A stretch of 64,000 bases of DNA from Variovorax sp. dw_308 (GCF_019207085.1 NZ_JAATOM010000007.1:186001-250000); one strand, 5' to 3'. Positions 9,520 to 18,986 are shown, counted from the stretch's first letter. Program-made: numbers and translations. Notes: generated from the letters alone by a model not told the origin.

Positions 9520-11112
9520 TCATTGCGCAGGCGGCGGACGCCACCCGTCCCTGGCCACCAGCACCGGGTCGGCCGGCTGCAGCACGTAGTTGGGCGACAT
9601 GATCTGCACGCCGTATTCGTTGAAGACATCGACGATGTGGCTGTGCAGTTCGTCGAGCACGTCGTACTTCCGTGCCTCGACGGCCATGAAGACGTTGAGC
9701 TCATATTCGATGTACCAGTCCTGCAGGCGCAACTGGCGCACCACCGGCGCGGGCTTGTCGAGCAGGCTCGCCGTGCGCCCGGCGGCCATCGCCAGCATCG
9801 CGTGCACCTGGCGCCACGGCGTGTCGTAGCCGATCGTCACCGAGGTCGAGATCGACATCTCCGCAGGCTGGCCCGTGAGGCTGTAGTTCAGCACGCGCGC
9901 GCCCACCACCACGGCATTGGGCAAGGTGATCTCCTGGTCGAGCCGGTTGCGCAGCTTGGTCGAGAACACGCCGAGGCTCAACACCCGCCCTTCGGCGTCG
10001 CCGATCTGCACCTGGTCGCCGGGGCGCAGTGCGCGCGAGTAGATCAGCACGAAGCCGGCCATGACCTGCGACACCACACCCGACGAACCCAGCGTGACCA
10101 GCACGCCGAAGAGCACGCTGAGCCCCTTGAACGCATCGGAGTCCGAGCCCGGGATGAACGGATAGGCGATCACCAGCGCGAAGAGCCAGACCAGCCCGGA
10201 CGTCAGGCGCTTGGTGGCGCCGATGGTGTCGGGCTGCAGGGCGTCCACCGATGCGCCGCTGGCACGCGCACCTTCGAACAGGGCGTGCAAGGTCCGGACC
10301 ACGACGCGGGCGAGCAGGAAGATGACCGCGATCATCGCCAGGTCCGGCAGCACGCCCACCACGGCCAGCAGCACCCGCTCCACCAGGGCCACCAGCGACT
10401 CGCCCAGCGTGTCGCCCCAGGGATGCGTGTACGGGAAGCGCGTGAGCACGAAGGCGAGCCACACGTACAGCGCCATCAGCACCAGCGCATACCGCACCCA
10501 CTGGACCATGTGCAACAGCACCTGCACCGCCATGCGGCGCCAGTCGAACATCGATCGGCTGGCAGCGCGCGCACGCATGCCCCTGGTCCTGGCCTCGATC
10601 ATGCTCGCGCCGCGGCGCAGCGCGATGAAGATGGCCGCAAAGATCGCGCTGGCCAGCGCGGTCCATGCGATGGCCAGCGCGATCCTGCGCACGCGACCCT
10701 GCTCCCACCGCACCTGCATTGCCGCCTGCAGCCGCTGGCCGGCTTCGGTGGCCACTTGCCGCAGCGGCGGATCGCCCGGTTCCAGGTCGGCGGAGAACAC
10801 CGCGAACAAGCTCGCGCCTTCCTGCGTGATCACGTAGCCGTGCACACCGTCCTGCTCGATTTCCGCCACCAGCACGGGCGATTGCAGGCGCCTGGCCGGC
10901 ACCGCGCCGATGCGCTCCGCCGCACGGGCCGCGCGCTGCTTCGCCGTCAGCCCGAACATCGTCGCGCGAAACACGAACACATGGCGGTTCGCGACGGAGA
11001 GCGGCGCCTCGACCGTCGCATCCTGCGGATGCTGCTGCGCGCCGGCACCGAAGGCCGCGAAGACCAGGACCAGCGCAAGGAATGCGGCGAATCGGGACGC
11101 GAGGGACTTCAT
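9520..11112 (-). CDS. MscS-family mechanosensitive ion channel with signal peptide and long N-terminal domain
   Basis: 530 residues. An N-terminal signal peptide ends near GAGAQQ, then about 120 residues of probable periplasmic domain, several membrane helices, and the MscS core: the pore-helix-like stretch LGSSGVVSQVMAGFVLIYSRALRPGDQVQIGDAEGRV near residues 335-375, then a C-terminal mixed domain. MscS channels open under membrane tension to release solutes. The N-terminal domain makes it longer than E. coli MscS (286 residues), like YnaI/MscM-type members. A DUF202 membrane gene lies just upstream on the same strand. Confidence 0.88.
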   Translation of the reverse strand: MKSLASRFAAFLALVLVFAAFGAGAQQHPQDATVEAPLSVANRHVFVFRATMFGLTAKQRAARAAERIGAVPARRLQSPVLVAEIEQDGVHGYVITQEGASLFAVFSADLEPGDPPLRQVATEAGQRLQAAMQVRWEQGRVRRIALAIAWTALASAIFAAIFIALRRGASMIEARTRGMRARAASRSMFDWRRMAVQVLLHMVQWVRYALVLMALYVWLAFVLTRFPYTHPWGDTLGESLVALVERVLLAVVGVLPDLAMIAVIFLLARVVVRTLHALFEGARASGASVDALQPDTIGATKRLTSGLVWLFALVIAYPFIPGSDSDAFKGLSVLFGVLVTLGSSGVVSQVMAGFVLIYSRALRPGDQVQIGDAEGRVLSLGVFSTKLRNRLDQEITLPNAVVVGARVLNYSLTGQPAEMSISTSVTIGYDTPWRQVHAMLAMAAGRTASLLDKPAPVVRQLRLQDWYIEYELNVFMAVEARKYDVLDELHSHIVDVFNEYGVQIMSPNYVLQPADPVLVARDGWRPPPAQ

Positions 11113-11192
11113 GGAATGGGGTCAGGGGAATGGGGGTGCCCCACCCTAGCCGGCGCCCGTCGAATGCGCAACAGGACGCGCGGCGCAGGCTT

Positions 11193-11624
11193 TCAATTCA
11201 GCAGCAGCCAGATCGCACTGACGGCGCCCATGGCCACCACCGCCAGCGTCAGCAGGCTCACCGACGTGGAACTGGGCTCGAAGCGTTGTTCCACGATCTG
11301 CGTGTAGGTCTTTCGATAGCGCAACAGCGACCACAGCAGCAGCACCATGCCGACGATCACCATGCCGAGCCCGACGTTGGCCGCATCGCGCATCGGGAAG
11401 TGCTGGTGCTCGAGCAGCTTGTCCGCGTTCTGGCCTTGCAGCAGGTAGATGCTGAAGCGGTTGATGGTGATGCCGAAGCTCATCATCGACAGCGCGGTGC
11501 GCAGGTAGGCCAGGTGCGTGCGTTCGTTGGCCAGGTGAGAGCGCGCATCGGCCAATGCCGTGCGGTGCCACGCCATCTCGGTGGAGGTGGGTCCGGGAGC
11601 CGGGTCCTCCGCGGGCTCGATCAT
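11193..11624 (-). CDS. DUF202 family membrane protein
   Basis: 143 residues from MIEPAEDPAP. The family signature LANERTHLAYLRTALSMMSFGI near residues 31-52 is clear, followed by two more hydrophobic segments and a short C-terminus. DUF202 proteins are small inner-membrane proteins of unknown function. I start at 11624 because AGGAG lies 8 bases upstream; the longer frame adds 17 basic residues. The upstream region holds a 14-base box also found before the receiver gene. Confidence 0.82.
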   Translation of the reverse strand: MIEPAEDPAPGPTSTEMAWHRTALADARSHLANERTHLAYLRTALSMMSFGITINRFSIYLLQGQNADKLLEHQHFPMRDAANVGLGMVIVGMVLLLWSLLRYRKTYTQIVEQRFEPSSTSVSLLTLAVVAMGAVSAIWLLLN

Positions 11625-11713
11625 GCGCTTGCTCCTGCACTTTCCATCGCGACCTCCTTCAGGCGTGCCGATCAATCAATCGTCGGTTTTAGACGCTCGC
11701 CATCGTGCGCGGA

Positions 11714-11727
11714 ACTGGACTTTGGTT
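11714..11727. repeat. 14-base direct repeat flanking the receiver gene, left copy
   Basis: ACTGGACTTTGGTT, identical to 12192-12205. It overlaps the stop codon of the receiver gene and lies about 90 bases upstream of the DUF202 start. Function unknown; could be a shared regulatory box or a trace of cassette insertion. Confidence 0.55.
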
Positions 11728-12157
11728 AAGTCGCGCGCCCGCCGTCGCTGTCATCTCCGCCGTCGCCGTCGCTGCCTTGGCCGCGCCGGCCAATGGCGCT
11801 GACGATCGCCTCGAACAACTTGTCGCTCGAGAACGGCTTGCGCAGCAGGCCCCTCCCGCCGAGCGCGAGCGCCGAGCGATCGAGGCCGGGATCGTCGCTC
11901 GCGGTGATGAAGACCACCGGCACTTCGAGCTTCGCCGCCCGGATGCGCGACTGCACCTCGAAGCCCGACAGTCCCGGCATGTGCAGGTCCACGATGGCGC
12001 ACAACGGAAGCTGCGGCCCGTCCAGCGAGGCCAGGAAGTCCTCGCCGCTGGCGTATTCGCCCACGCGGTAATCGGCCAGCCGCAGCACCCGCCCGAGCAT
12101 GATGCGCACAGGCGATTCATCGTCCACCACGGCAATGAGCGGTTCGGGATTGACCAC
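11726..12157 (-). CDS. Stand-alone response-regulator receiver protein
   Basis: 143 residues made of one receiver domain. The acidic pocket is seen as VVDDES near residues 10-15, the phospho-accepting Asp in AIVDLHMPGLSG (near 57), the T/S in VVFITASDD and the Lys in LLRKPFSS (near 107). The layout resembles the FixJ-type receivers, but there is no output domain; a short Gly/Asp-rich tail follows instead. No kinase is adjacent, so its partner is unknown. Matching 14-base repeats lie at each end of the gene. Confidence 0.88.
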   Translation of the reverse strand: MVNPEPLIAVVDDESPVRIMLGRVLRLADYRVGEYASGEDFLASLDGPQLPLCAIVDLHMPGLSGFEVQSRIRAAKLEVPVVFITASDDPGLDRSALALGGRGLLRKPFSSDKLFEAIVSAIGRRGQGSDGDGGDDSDGGRAT

Positions 12158-12191
12158 CGCCGGACCCTACGCCGCCGCGGGCTTGTCGGGG

Positions 12192-12205
12192 ACTGGACTT
12201 TGGTT
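12192..12205. repeat. 14-base direct repeat flanking the receiver gene, right copy
   Basis: ACTGGACTTTGGTT, about 35 bases upstream of the receiver start at 12157, and identical to 11714-11727. After one differing base both copies continue with AG. Confidence 0.55.
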
Positions 12206-12251
12206 CAGTGTGCGGTATGGTGACATCCACCCCCCGGGGAAGGAGATTGAA

Positions 12252-12737
12252 GTGGCTCGTATCGAAGAACGCCTCGCAGCACTCGGGCTGGTGCTGCCGC
12301 CGCCGGTCAAGCCGCCGCCCGGCGTGATGCTGCCATTCCGCCCGGTGCGGCTGGTCGGGCGCCGCGCGATCATCTCCGGACACGGGCCGCAAGGCGATGA
12401 CGGCGCCATCGCGGGCCCGCTCGGCAAGGTCGGCGCCGCGCTCACGCAGGAGCAGGGCCGCGTGGCGGCGCGGCTGACGGCGCTGTCGATCCTCGGCAGC
12501 CTGCAGCGCGCGCTGGGCGACCTCGACCGCATCAGCGCCTGGGTCCGCGTCTTTGGCATGGTGAACTCGGCGCCGGGGTTCAACCAGCAGCCGGGCGTCA
12601 TCAACGGCTGTTCCGACCTGATCCTGCAACTCTTCGGCCCGGAGGTCGGCGCGCATGCGCGCAGCGCGGTAGGCATGGCCGAACTGCCCTTCGACCTGCC
12701 GGTGGAAATCGAAGGCGAGGTCGAACTGGCCGACTGA
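12252..12737 (+). CDS. RidA (YjgF/YER057c/UK114) family protein
   Basis: 161 residues with a GTG start preceded by AAGGAG at good spacing. The RidA fold is indicated by RRAIISGHGPQ, the helix LGKVGAALTQEQGRVAARLTAL and the C-terminal ARSAVGMAELPFDLPVEIEGEVEL, where RSAVGMAELP includes the ligand-binding Arg. It belongs to the larger YjgH-like branch rather than classical RidA (about 130 residues). RidA itself hydrolyses reactive enamines; whether this subgroup does so is not known. It begins a short rightward run with a lipoprotein and a DUF2007 protein. Confidence 0.85.
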   Translation: MARIEERLAALGLVLPPPVKPPPGVMLPFRPVRLVGRRAIISGHGPQGDDGAIAGPLGKVGAALTQEQGRVAARLTALSILGSLQRALGDLDRISAWVRVFGMVNSAPGFNQQPGVINGCSDLILQLFGPEVGAHARSAVGMAELPFDLPVEIEGEVELAD

Positions 12738-12763
12738 CGCCAATCACAGGGGGAGATCCAACG

Positions 12764-13396
12764 ATGACCAGCAAACTCATGTCGCTCGCCGCCGCGACCT
12801 TCGTCGGCGCCTGGATGGCCGGCTGCGCGACCACCGCAATCACCGCGCCAACAGCAGCCGTCACCGCGCCCGCGCCAACCATCCGGCCGCCCCCCGGCGT
12901 CACCTGGGAGTTGGCCGGCGCGCACGACTTCGAGCCGAACCGCCCGGGCCTGGGCAGCAGGCAGCGCTATGAAAGCGCCGTCGGCTGGGTCGATGTCTAC
13001 CACTACGGCCTGGGCCGCAACAACTGGGCCACGGGCGTTTCCGACCCCGCCTTCGATGCGCATTTCCGCAGCACCATCAACGAGGTACGGCAGCTTGCGC
13101 AGTCCGGCCAGTACACCGAACTCAAGGTCGGCCCCACGAGCGACACGCGCATCGGCGGCCTGGACTTCCGCACCGTCAGCTACCGGTTCCGCAGCCAGGG
13201 CCGCCCGCTCGAATCCCGCACCTTCATGACCGGCCTGCAGGGCCGGTTGCTGAAGTACCGCATGAACTTCCCGAGTCCGGTCGAAGGCGACGTCGACGAC
13301 ATTGCGCGCGACTTCATCGACAAGAACCTGCGCAGCGCGACCGGCGCCATCGACGCCTCCGCGCCGAGGTCCCGCCCGCACCGCTCGCAAGGCTGA
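12764..13396 (+). CDS. Putative lipoprotein, function unknown
   Basis: 210 residues. The N-terminus MTSKLMSLAAATFVGAWMAGC has a signal with lipobox (W-M-A-G-C), so Cys21 should be lipidated, followed by a Pro/Ala/Thr linker and a globular domain of about 160 residues. A GGGGGAG site precedes the start. It lies 26 bases after the RidA-family gene and 21 bases before the DUF2007 gene. I do not recognise the globular part; no catalytic motif stands out. Confidence 0.75.
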   Translation: MTSKLMSLAAATFVGAWMAGCATTAITAPTAAVTAPAPTIRPPPGVTWELAGAHDFEPNRPGLGSRQRYESAVGWVDVYHYGLGRNNWATGVSDPAFDAHFRSTINEVRQLAQSGQYTELKVGPTSDTRIGGLDFRTVSYRFRSQGRPLESRTFMTGLQGRLLKYRMNFPSPVEGDVDDIARDFIDKNLRSATGAIDASAPRSRPHRSQG

Positions 13397-13417
13397 ACCT
13401 GCCCTCTCACGCCACCC

Positions 13418-13711
13418 ATGAACGACGACTCCGGCCCCTACCTTGGCGACATGGTCACCGTTGCGCGCGACCTCTCGCCCATCGACGCCCACATGCTGTG
13501 CGCCTGCCTCAACGCGGCGCGCGTGCCGGCCGTCGTGGCCGACGACAACCTGGTGCAGGCCAACCCGCTCTGGAGCGTGGCCGTCGGCGGCGCCAAGCTG
13601 CGCGTGGCGGCGTCGCATGTCGCGGAAGCCAGGCAGGTGATCGCCGCCTTCGAGCGCGGCGACTTCGCGCTCGACGACGACTTCGACCCGGGCAACAACG
13701 CACCACGCTGA
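13418..13711 (+). CDS. DUF2007-type putative signal-transducing protein
   Basis: 97 residues. The stretch VTVARDLSPIDAHMLCACLNAARVPAVVADDN and later AAFERGDFAL match the DUF2007 (GlnB-like) pattern of small putative signal-transduction proteins, in which a short ferredoxin-like fold is predicted. Its role is unknown. It ends the rightward run and is convergent with the sensor kinase gene. Confidence 0.75.
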   Translation: MNDDSGPYLGDMVTVARDLSPIDAHMLCACLNAARVPAVVADDNLVQANPLWSVAVGGAKLRVAASHVAEARQVIAAFERGDFALDDDFDPGNNAPR

Positions 13712-13772
13712 ACCTGGCTTTCGCGACGCATCAAGCCATGGCGGGCAAGGCGTGCCGGCTCAAGGGTGGGCT

Positions 13773-15158
13773 TCATCCCCGCGCCGGGAACGCAACGCTG
13801 GCGCGCAAGCCGCCGGTGACCGCATCGTTGTCCAGCGTAAGGACGGCGTCCAGCAGCCCCGCATAGCGCGACACGATCGACAGCCCGAGCCCGGCCCCCT
13901 CGCCCAGCTTGTGGCCGGCCGCGCCCTGGGCCCAGCGCTGCATCAGGTCGCGCCGGGCCTCCTGCGGGATGCCGGGGCCGTCGTCGACCACGCTCAGCAC
14001 GGTGCCGGCGAGCTCGACCGTGATGGTGCGGCCGCCATAGCGCAGCGCGTTGTCGATGAGGTTGTCGAGCACGCCTTCGATCAGCGCCGCGTTGGACTGC
14101 ACCACCACGCCCGCGCCCTCCTCGATGCCGCGTGCGCCCAGGTCCACGCCGCGCGCATCGGCCCGCGCCAGATGGCGCAGCACCGTCTGCTCGACCAGTT
14201 CGGCCAGGCGCACCGGCGCGCGCTGCTGCGTCGCGTGCGCCTCGTCGGCCAGTGCGATCGCCAGCAACTGGTCGACCATGTGGCTGGCACGCGCCTCGCT
14301 CCGGGACACGCGCTCGAGCTGTTCGCGCCAGACCTTCGGATCCGGATGCGCCAGGCCATAGTCGGCCAGTGCGCGGATGCCCGCCAGCGGCGTGCGCAAC
14401 TCGTGCGCGACATTGCCCGCGAACTGGCGTTGCGCCTGCACGCTGTGGCCGAGCCGCTCGAACAGCGAATTGACCGCGTCGCCCAGCCCTTCGACCTCGC
14501 GCGAGGTGCGCACCACCGTCACCGACGCGAGGTCATCGGCGTCGCGCCGGTCGAGCGCCTGCTGCAGGTCGACCAGTGGCCGCAGGTCGCTGCGGATGCC
14601 GCGCCACAACCATACCGCCAGCAGCCCGAGCAGCAGCAGTTGCGGCACCAGCGTGTACAGCAGCAGGCGCTGGATGAGGCCGGCGCGCGCGCGCGTGGTC
14701 TGCGCGATCACGACGCTGTGGCCGGTCGGGTCTTCCTGGCTGAGCACCACGGCACGAAAGGGCCGGCCCTGGAACTGGATGTCGGAGAACTGGAAGCGCG
14801 TGCCGGGCTCGGGCGCCGGCGCCGTCAAGCCCGCCTCGCCGGCGATGCGAGAACCATCGGGCCGCAACACCACGAAGTGGACCTCCTCCACCTGGTCGAA
14901 CAGCAAGGTGGTCACTTCGCGCGGCGACAGCAGCAACTCCGGCCCGCGCTCGCCGAGCTGGATGTTGGCCGACACCGCCAGCGCATCGTCCAGCATCGCG
15001 TGGTCGAAGGCCTGCCCCGTCAGGTAATGCGCGGCGCCGCCAGCCACCAAGGTGCCGATCGACCAGCTCAGCGCCAGCGGCCACAGCACATTGCGCAGCA
15101 CCCTGCGCGTGAGCGAAGGCGCGGCGCGGACCCGCCGCGCCGTAGCCGGTTCAGGCAC
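13773..15158 (-). CDS. Sensor histidine kinase (TctE/QseC-like)
   Basis: About 461 residues with a GTG start that overlaps the response-regulator stop by 8 bases. Two membrane segments (near residues 25-45 and 165-190) bracket a periplasmic domain of the 2CSK_N type. The kinase core shows the H-box NVAHELRTPLAGIRALADY, N-box DNLIDNALRYGG, G1 VVDDGPGIP and G2 GEGAGLGLSIV. TctE-type kinases respond to tricarboxylates and QseC-type to other signals; no tctCBA transporter is nearby, so the signal cannot be named. Start choice is inferred from the overlap. Confidence 0.9.
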   Translation of the reverse strand: MPEPATARRVRAAPSLTRRVLRNVLWPLALSWSIGTLVAGGAAHYLTGQAFDHAMLDDALAVSANIQLGERGPELLLSPREVTTLLFDQVEEVHFVVLRPDGSRIAGEAGLTAPAPEPGTRFQFSDIQFQGRPFRAVVLSQEDPTGHSVVIAQTTRARAGLIQRLLLYTLVPQLLLLGLLAVWLWRGIRSDLRPLVDLQQALDRRDADDLASVTVVRTSREVEGLGDAVNSLFERLGHSVQAQRQFAGNVAHELRTPLAGIRALADYGLAHPDPKVWREQLERVSRSEARASHMVDQLLAIALADEAHATQQRAPVRLAELVEQTVLRHLARADARGVDLGARGIEEGAGVVVQSNAALIEGVLDNLIDNALRYGGRTITVELAGTVLSVVDDGPGIPQEARRDLMQRWAQGAAGHKLGEGAGLGLSIVSRYAGLLDAVLTLDNDAVTGGLRASVAFPARG

Positions 15159-15852
15159 GGGATTCCGCTTCGGCTTCCAGCAGGTAGCCGATGCCGCGCA
15201 GCGTGCGGATGCTGGCGCCACTGCCTGCGAGCTTCTTGCGCAGGCGCGAGATGAAGGCTTCCAGCGCGTTGTCGCCCAGCGCCTCGTCGAAGCCCGACAG
15301 CTTGTCGGACAAGGCGCGCTTGCTCACCGCCCGGCCGGGCGGGCTCATCAGTTCCCACAGCACCTCGAACTCGCGCGCGGGCAGGTCGAGCGGGCCATCG
15401 GCATTGGAGAAGCGGCGCGCCTTGCGGTCGAGCTTGAGGTCGCCCTGCATGACGATGTCCTCGGTGCCCTGGGCGCGGCGCACCAGCGCGCGCAACCGGG
15501 CTTCCACTTCGGCCAGGTCGAAGGGCTTGCCGAGGTAGTCATCGGCGCCCGCGTCCAGGCCGGCGATGCGCTCGTCGGTGCGGTCGCGCGCGGTGAGCAC
15601 CAGAACCGGCGTGCGGTCGCCGCGGCCGCGCGCCTGGCGCAGCGCATTGAGGCCGCTCGACAGCCCGCTGGTCGGGCTGGCGGTGGCCGGCAGGTTCAGG
15701 TCGAGCAGCACCGCATCGAAGGGCTGCACGCGCCAGAGGTGGTCGGCGTCCTCGACATTGGTCGCCACATCGATGCGGTGTCCCGCGTCGGCCAGGCTGC
15801 GCAACATCACGTCGCGCAGAACCGTGTCGTCTTCAACCAGGAGGATTCGCAT
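15151..15852 (-). CDS. OmpR-family response regulator (TctD/QseB-like)
   Basis: 233 residues: receiver domain from MRILLVEDDTVLRDVML, with the phospho-Asp in AVLLDLNLP near residue 52, Thr in LVLTARD and Lys in YLGKPFD, then a winged-helix DNA-binding domain ending SIRTLRGIGYLLEAE. There is a short insertion after the Asp loop (TASPTSGLSSGLNAL) compared with QseB. The start at 15852 is favoured over the longer frame because MRILLVEDD is the normal N-terminus. Coupled by overlap to the sensor kinase. Confidence 0.93.
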   Translation of the reverse strand: MRILLVEDDTVLRDVMLRSLADAGHRIDVATNVEDADHLWRVQPFDAVLLDLNLPATASPTSGLSSGLNALRQARGRGDRTPVLVLTARDRTDERIAGLDAGADDYLGKPFDLAEVEARLRALVRRAQGTEDIVMQGDLKLDRKARRFSNADGPLDLPAREFEVLWELMSPPGRAVSKRALSDKLSGFDEALGDNALEAFISRLRKKLAGSGASIRTLRGIGYLLEAEAESRA

Positions 15853-15956
15853 GGCTTTTGGTACTTGGGCCAACGGGCGGGCATCGTCGTGCGCAGGCCG
15901 CGTTGGCGCGATTGATCAGGGGCGTCAGCATACGGCAGCCTTGCTGACCGAGTTGT

Positions 15957-18188
15957 TCAGGCTTGCGGGCGCGACGGCTTCCAGCGCCGCAGCAACAGCG
16001 CGTTCGCCATCACGCTGACACTGGAGAGCGCCATCGCCGCGCCCGCCACCACCGGGCTCAGCAGGCCCAGCGCCGCGAGCGGCACGCCGGCCGCGTTGTA
16101 GGCAAAGGCCCAGAACAGGTTCTGCCGGATCTTGCCGACGGTGCGCCTCGAAAGCTCCAGCGCCTCGGCCACCAGCGCCAGGTCGCCGCGCATCAGCGTG
16201 ATGCCGGCGGCCTCCATGGCCACGTCCGTGCCGCCCTGCGCATGCGCCATGGCGATGCCGACGTCGGCCGCGGCCAGTGCCGGTGCATCGTTGACGCCGT
16301 CGCCGACCATCGCGACCACGTGCCCGCCGTGCCTCAACGCGCCGACCACCGCCGCCTTGTCGGCCGGCAGCACCTCGGCGTGGACCTCCGCCGCATCGAT
16401 GCCCAGGCGTGCGGCCATCGCGCGCGCCGCGCGCTGGTTGTCGCCGGAGATCATCACCACGCGCAGGCCGCGCGAGCGCAGCGCGGCGATGGCTTCGGCC
16501 GCATGCGGCTTGGGCTGGTCGCTGAAGGCCAGCAGCGCACGCAACACCGGGCGCGCGCCTTCGAACTGGAGCAGCGCGGACAAGGTCGCGCCCTGTTCCT
16601 GCAATGCCGGCGGCGGCTCGACCGGCACGCCGAGTTCCTCGCACCAGCGCAGGCTCGCCACGGCCCACTCGCTGCCGTCCACCACGCCACGCACGCCGCG
16701 CCCCGGCAGCGCCTGCACGTCACGCGCCGATGCCACCTGCAGGCCGCGCCGCTGCGCCGCCGCGATCACGGCGCGCGCCAGCGGATGGCCGACGCCGCCT
16801 TGCAATGCCGCCGCCACGCCCAGCAACGCCGCCTCCTGGCCCTCACCCTCGCCCACCGGCAGCAGGGCCGTGAGTTCCGGCGTGCCGAGCGTGAGCGTGC
16901 CGGTCTTGTCGAAGGCCACCGTGTCCACGCGATGCGCCAGCTCCAGCGCCTGCGCGTCCTTGATCAGGATGCCGCGCCGCGCCGCCACGCCGGTACCGGC
17001 AATCACCGCCACCGGCGTCGCCAGGCCCAGCGCGCACGGGCAGGCGATGACCAGCACGGTCACCGCATGCACCAGCGCCGGCTCGATTCCCGCGCCGGCC
17101 AGCAACCAGCCGAGCAGCGTCGCCAGCCCGATCAGCAACACCGCCGGCACGAACACGGCGGAGACCTTGTCGACCAGCTTCTGGATCGGCGCCTTCGCCG
17201 CCTGCGCGTCCTCGACCAGCCGGATGATGCGCGACAGCACGCTCTCGGCGCCGACTGCGCGCACCTCGACCACCAGCCGCCCGCCGCCGTTGACCGCGCC
17301 ACCGGTCACGCCGTCCCCCACGCGCTTGGGCACCGGCAGCGGCTCGCCCGTCAGCATCGATTCATCCACCTCCGACTCGCCCTCCAGCACCCGCGCGTCG
17401 GCCGGCACGCGCTCGCCCGCCCACACCGCCAGCCGGTCACCCGGCATGACCTCGGCCAGCGGCAGGTCCGACTCCCCCCGCGGACCGAGCAGGTGCGCCA
17501 CCTCAGGGCGAAGCTGCTGCAAGGCCCGGATCGCCGATGTCGCCTGCCGCTTGGCGCGCGCCTCCAGCCACTTGCCGAGGATGACCAGCGCGATCACCAC
17601 CGCCGAAGCCTCGAAGTAGAGGTGCGGCGCCGCGTGCCCCGCATGCGCGCCCGCGCCGGCCCGCCACCAGAGCCAGAGCGACAGCCCGAAAGCCGCGCTC
17701 GTGCCCAGCGCCACCAGCAGGTCCATGTTGCCGGCGCCCGCTTTCAGCGCATGCCAGCCGGCGCGGTAGAAGCGTGCGCCCAGCCAGAACTGCACGGGCG
17801 CCGCCAGCAACAGTTGCAGCCACGGCGGCAACATGACCGCGAAGCCCAGCGGCGCCAGCAGCATCGGCGCGAGCAGCGGCGCCGACAACAGCAACCCTGC
17901 CGCGACCGGTCCGAAGCCCTGCCAGGCCGACACCGCCGGCCCCGCCCCGACGATCGCCGCGCGCGGCTCATAGCCCGCGGCACGCACGGCGCGGCGCAGG
18001 CGCGCATCCATGGCCTCGACCGCGCTCGCCCCGCCCCAGGCCACGCGCGCCGACTCCGTCGCCAGGTTCACCGTGGCCGCGGTCACCCCCGGCACCTGGC
18101 GCAAAGCGCGCTCGACCCGGCCCACGCACGAGGCGCAGGTCATCCCGCCCACCGATATATCCAGCATCGCTTCCTTCGAGGTATTCAT
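15957..18188 (-). CDS. copA: Copper-translocating P-type ATPase CopA
   Basis: 743 residues. One N-terminal heavy-metal domain with GMTCASC near residue 16, eight probable membrane helices, the CPC ion-binding motif in [10 protein letters not shown], the phosphorylation site DKTGTLT, the VGHPLARA region (HP motif) and the hinge [20 protein letters not shown]. This is a P1B-1 type Cu(I) exporter of the inner membrane. An AGGTGGG site precedes the ATG at 18188. A MerR-type promoter (18213-18243) lies upstream, and copZ-cueR are divergent, so CueR very likely controls it. Confidence 0.95.
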   Translation of the reverse strand: MNTSKEAMLDISVGGMTCASCVGRVERALRQVPGVTAATVNLATESARVAWGGASAVEAMDARLRRAVRAAGYEPRAAIVGAGPAVSAWQGFGPVAAGLLLSAPLLAPMLLAPLGFAVMLPPWLQLLLAAPVQFWLGARFYRAGWHALKAGAGNMDLLVALGTSAAFGLSLWLWWRAGAGAHAGHAAPHLYFEASAVVIALVILGKWLEARAKRQATSAIRALQQLRPEVAHLLGPRGESDLPLAEVMPGDRLAVWAGERVPADARVLEGESEVDESMLTGEPLPVPKRVGDGVTGGAVNGGGRLVVEVRAVGAESVLSRIIRLVEDAQAAKAPIQKLVDKVSAVFVPAVLLIGLATLLGWLLAGAGIEPALVHAVTVLVIACPCALGLATPVAVIAGTGVAARRGILIKDAQALELAHRVDTVAFDKTGTLTLGTPELTALLPVGEGEGQEAALLGVAAALQGGVGHPLARAVIAAAQRRGLQVASARDVQALPGRGVRGVVDGSEWAVASLRWCEELGVPVEPPPALQEQGATLSALLQFEGARPVLRALLAFSDQPKPHAAEAIAALRSRGLRVVMISGDNQRAARAMAARLGIDAAEVHAEVLPADKAAVVGALRHGGHVVAMVGDGVNDAPALAAADVGIAMAHAQGGTDVAMEAAGITLMRGDLALVAEALELSRRTVGKIRQNLFWAFAYNAAGVPLAALGLLSPVVAGAAMALSSVSVMANALLLRRWKPSRPQA

Positions 18189-18212
18189 GTCGCCCACCTG
18201 TTCACAGGCCCA

Positions 18213-18243
18213 AGGCTAAAGTCTCACACCGTGGCAAGGTCAA
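18213..18243 (-). promoter_or_regulatory. copA promoter with MerR-type 19-base spacer (likely CueR site)
   Basis: Read on the minus strand, a -35 TTGACC (18238-18243) and a -10 TAGCCT (18213-18218) are separated by exactly 19 bases, the over-long spacer typical of MerR-family activated promoters. The spacer (TTGCCACGGTGTGAGACTT) has an imperfect dyad. cueR lies close by. Confidence 0.75.
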
Positions 18244-18318
18244 GTCCGACGTGCACGGCCGTGCCGCGTCGGCAGCATCCACACTCCGGACCGTCCAGAA
18301 AAATGAGGAGCACTACCC

Positions 18319-18513
18319 ATGAGCCAGAAATTCCAGGTCGATGGCATGAGCTGCGCCCATTGCGCGGAAAGCGTGACGCAAGCCGTGAAGCAGGTCGACC
18401 CCGAAGCCCAGGTCACCGTGGACCTGCCCACCGGCCATGTGGATGTGCTGACCCACCAGGCGCGCGAAGACATCCGCTTGGCCATCGAGAACGCCGGCTA
18501 CCGGGCGGCATGA
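18319..18513 (+). CDS. copZ: Copper chaperone / heavy-metal-binding protein CopZ
   Basis: 64 residues, a single HMA (ferredoxin-like) domain with the GMSCAHCAESV metal site near residues 9-19. CopZ proteins carry Cu(I) in the cytoplasm and pass it to CopA. A GAGGAG ribosome site precedes the start. The stop overlaps the cueR start (ATGA), and copA is divergent, giving a compact copper-efflux module. Confidence 0.92.
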   Translation: MSQKFQVDGMSCAHCAESVTQAVKQVDPEAQVTVDLPTGHVDVLTHQAREDIRLAIENAGYRAA

Positions 18514-18911
18514 TGGCGCGCGTCGCGATCGGCGAAGCGGCGCGCCAGTCCGGCGTCTCCGCCCGCATGGTGCGGCACTACGAAGGGCTCGGCCTGCTGC
18601 CGCCGGTCGACCGCACCGACAGCGGTTACCGCCAGTACGGCGAGGCCGACATCCACACCCTGCGTTTTGTCAAACGCGCGCGCGACCTTGGCTTTCCGAT
18701 GAACGAGATCGCGGAATTGGCCGGACTCTGGCACGATCGCGCCCGGACCAGCGCCAGCGTCAAGAGCATCGCGCAGCGGCACCTCGCCGACCTCGACCAG
18801 CGCATCGCCGCGATGCAGGCCATGCGCAACACGCTGACGCAACTGGTGGATGGGTGCCACGGCGACCTTCGGCCAGAGTGCCCCATCCTCGATGATCTGG
18901 CGGGAACGTGA
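18510..18911 (+). CDS. cueR: MerR-family copper-responsive regulator CueR
   Basis: 133 residues. N-terminal winged helix (IGEAARQSGVSARMVRHYEGLGLL) then a dimerisation helix and the metal loop C-x7-C (CHGDLRPEC near residues 115-123), the spacing seen in CueR-type Cu(I)/Ag(I) sensors. Start overlaps the copZ stop; a second in-frame ATG follows directly. It should activate copA, and perhaps copZ, by twisting the 19-base-spacer promoter. Confidence 0.93.
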   Translation: MMARVAIGEAARQSGVSARMVRHYEGLGLLPPVDRTDSGYRQYGEADIHTLRFVKRARDLGFPMNEIAELAGLWHDRARTSASVKSIAQRHLADLDQRIAAMQAMRNTLTQLVDGCHGDLRPECPILDDLAGT

Positions 18912-18986
18912 CTTTATCGGACGTTATCCGGAGTGTGCGAAGACTGGTGCATCGCCGCCATGCAGGGACGTTTGTAGGATTCGAGT

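Noticed and set aside
15963..18911. Open frame of 982 codons on the plus strand opposite copA
   Set aside because: Only the cueR part at its end is genuine; the rest is Arg/His-rich and antisense to the clear copA gene.
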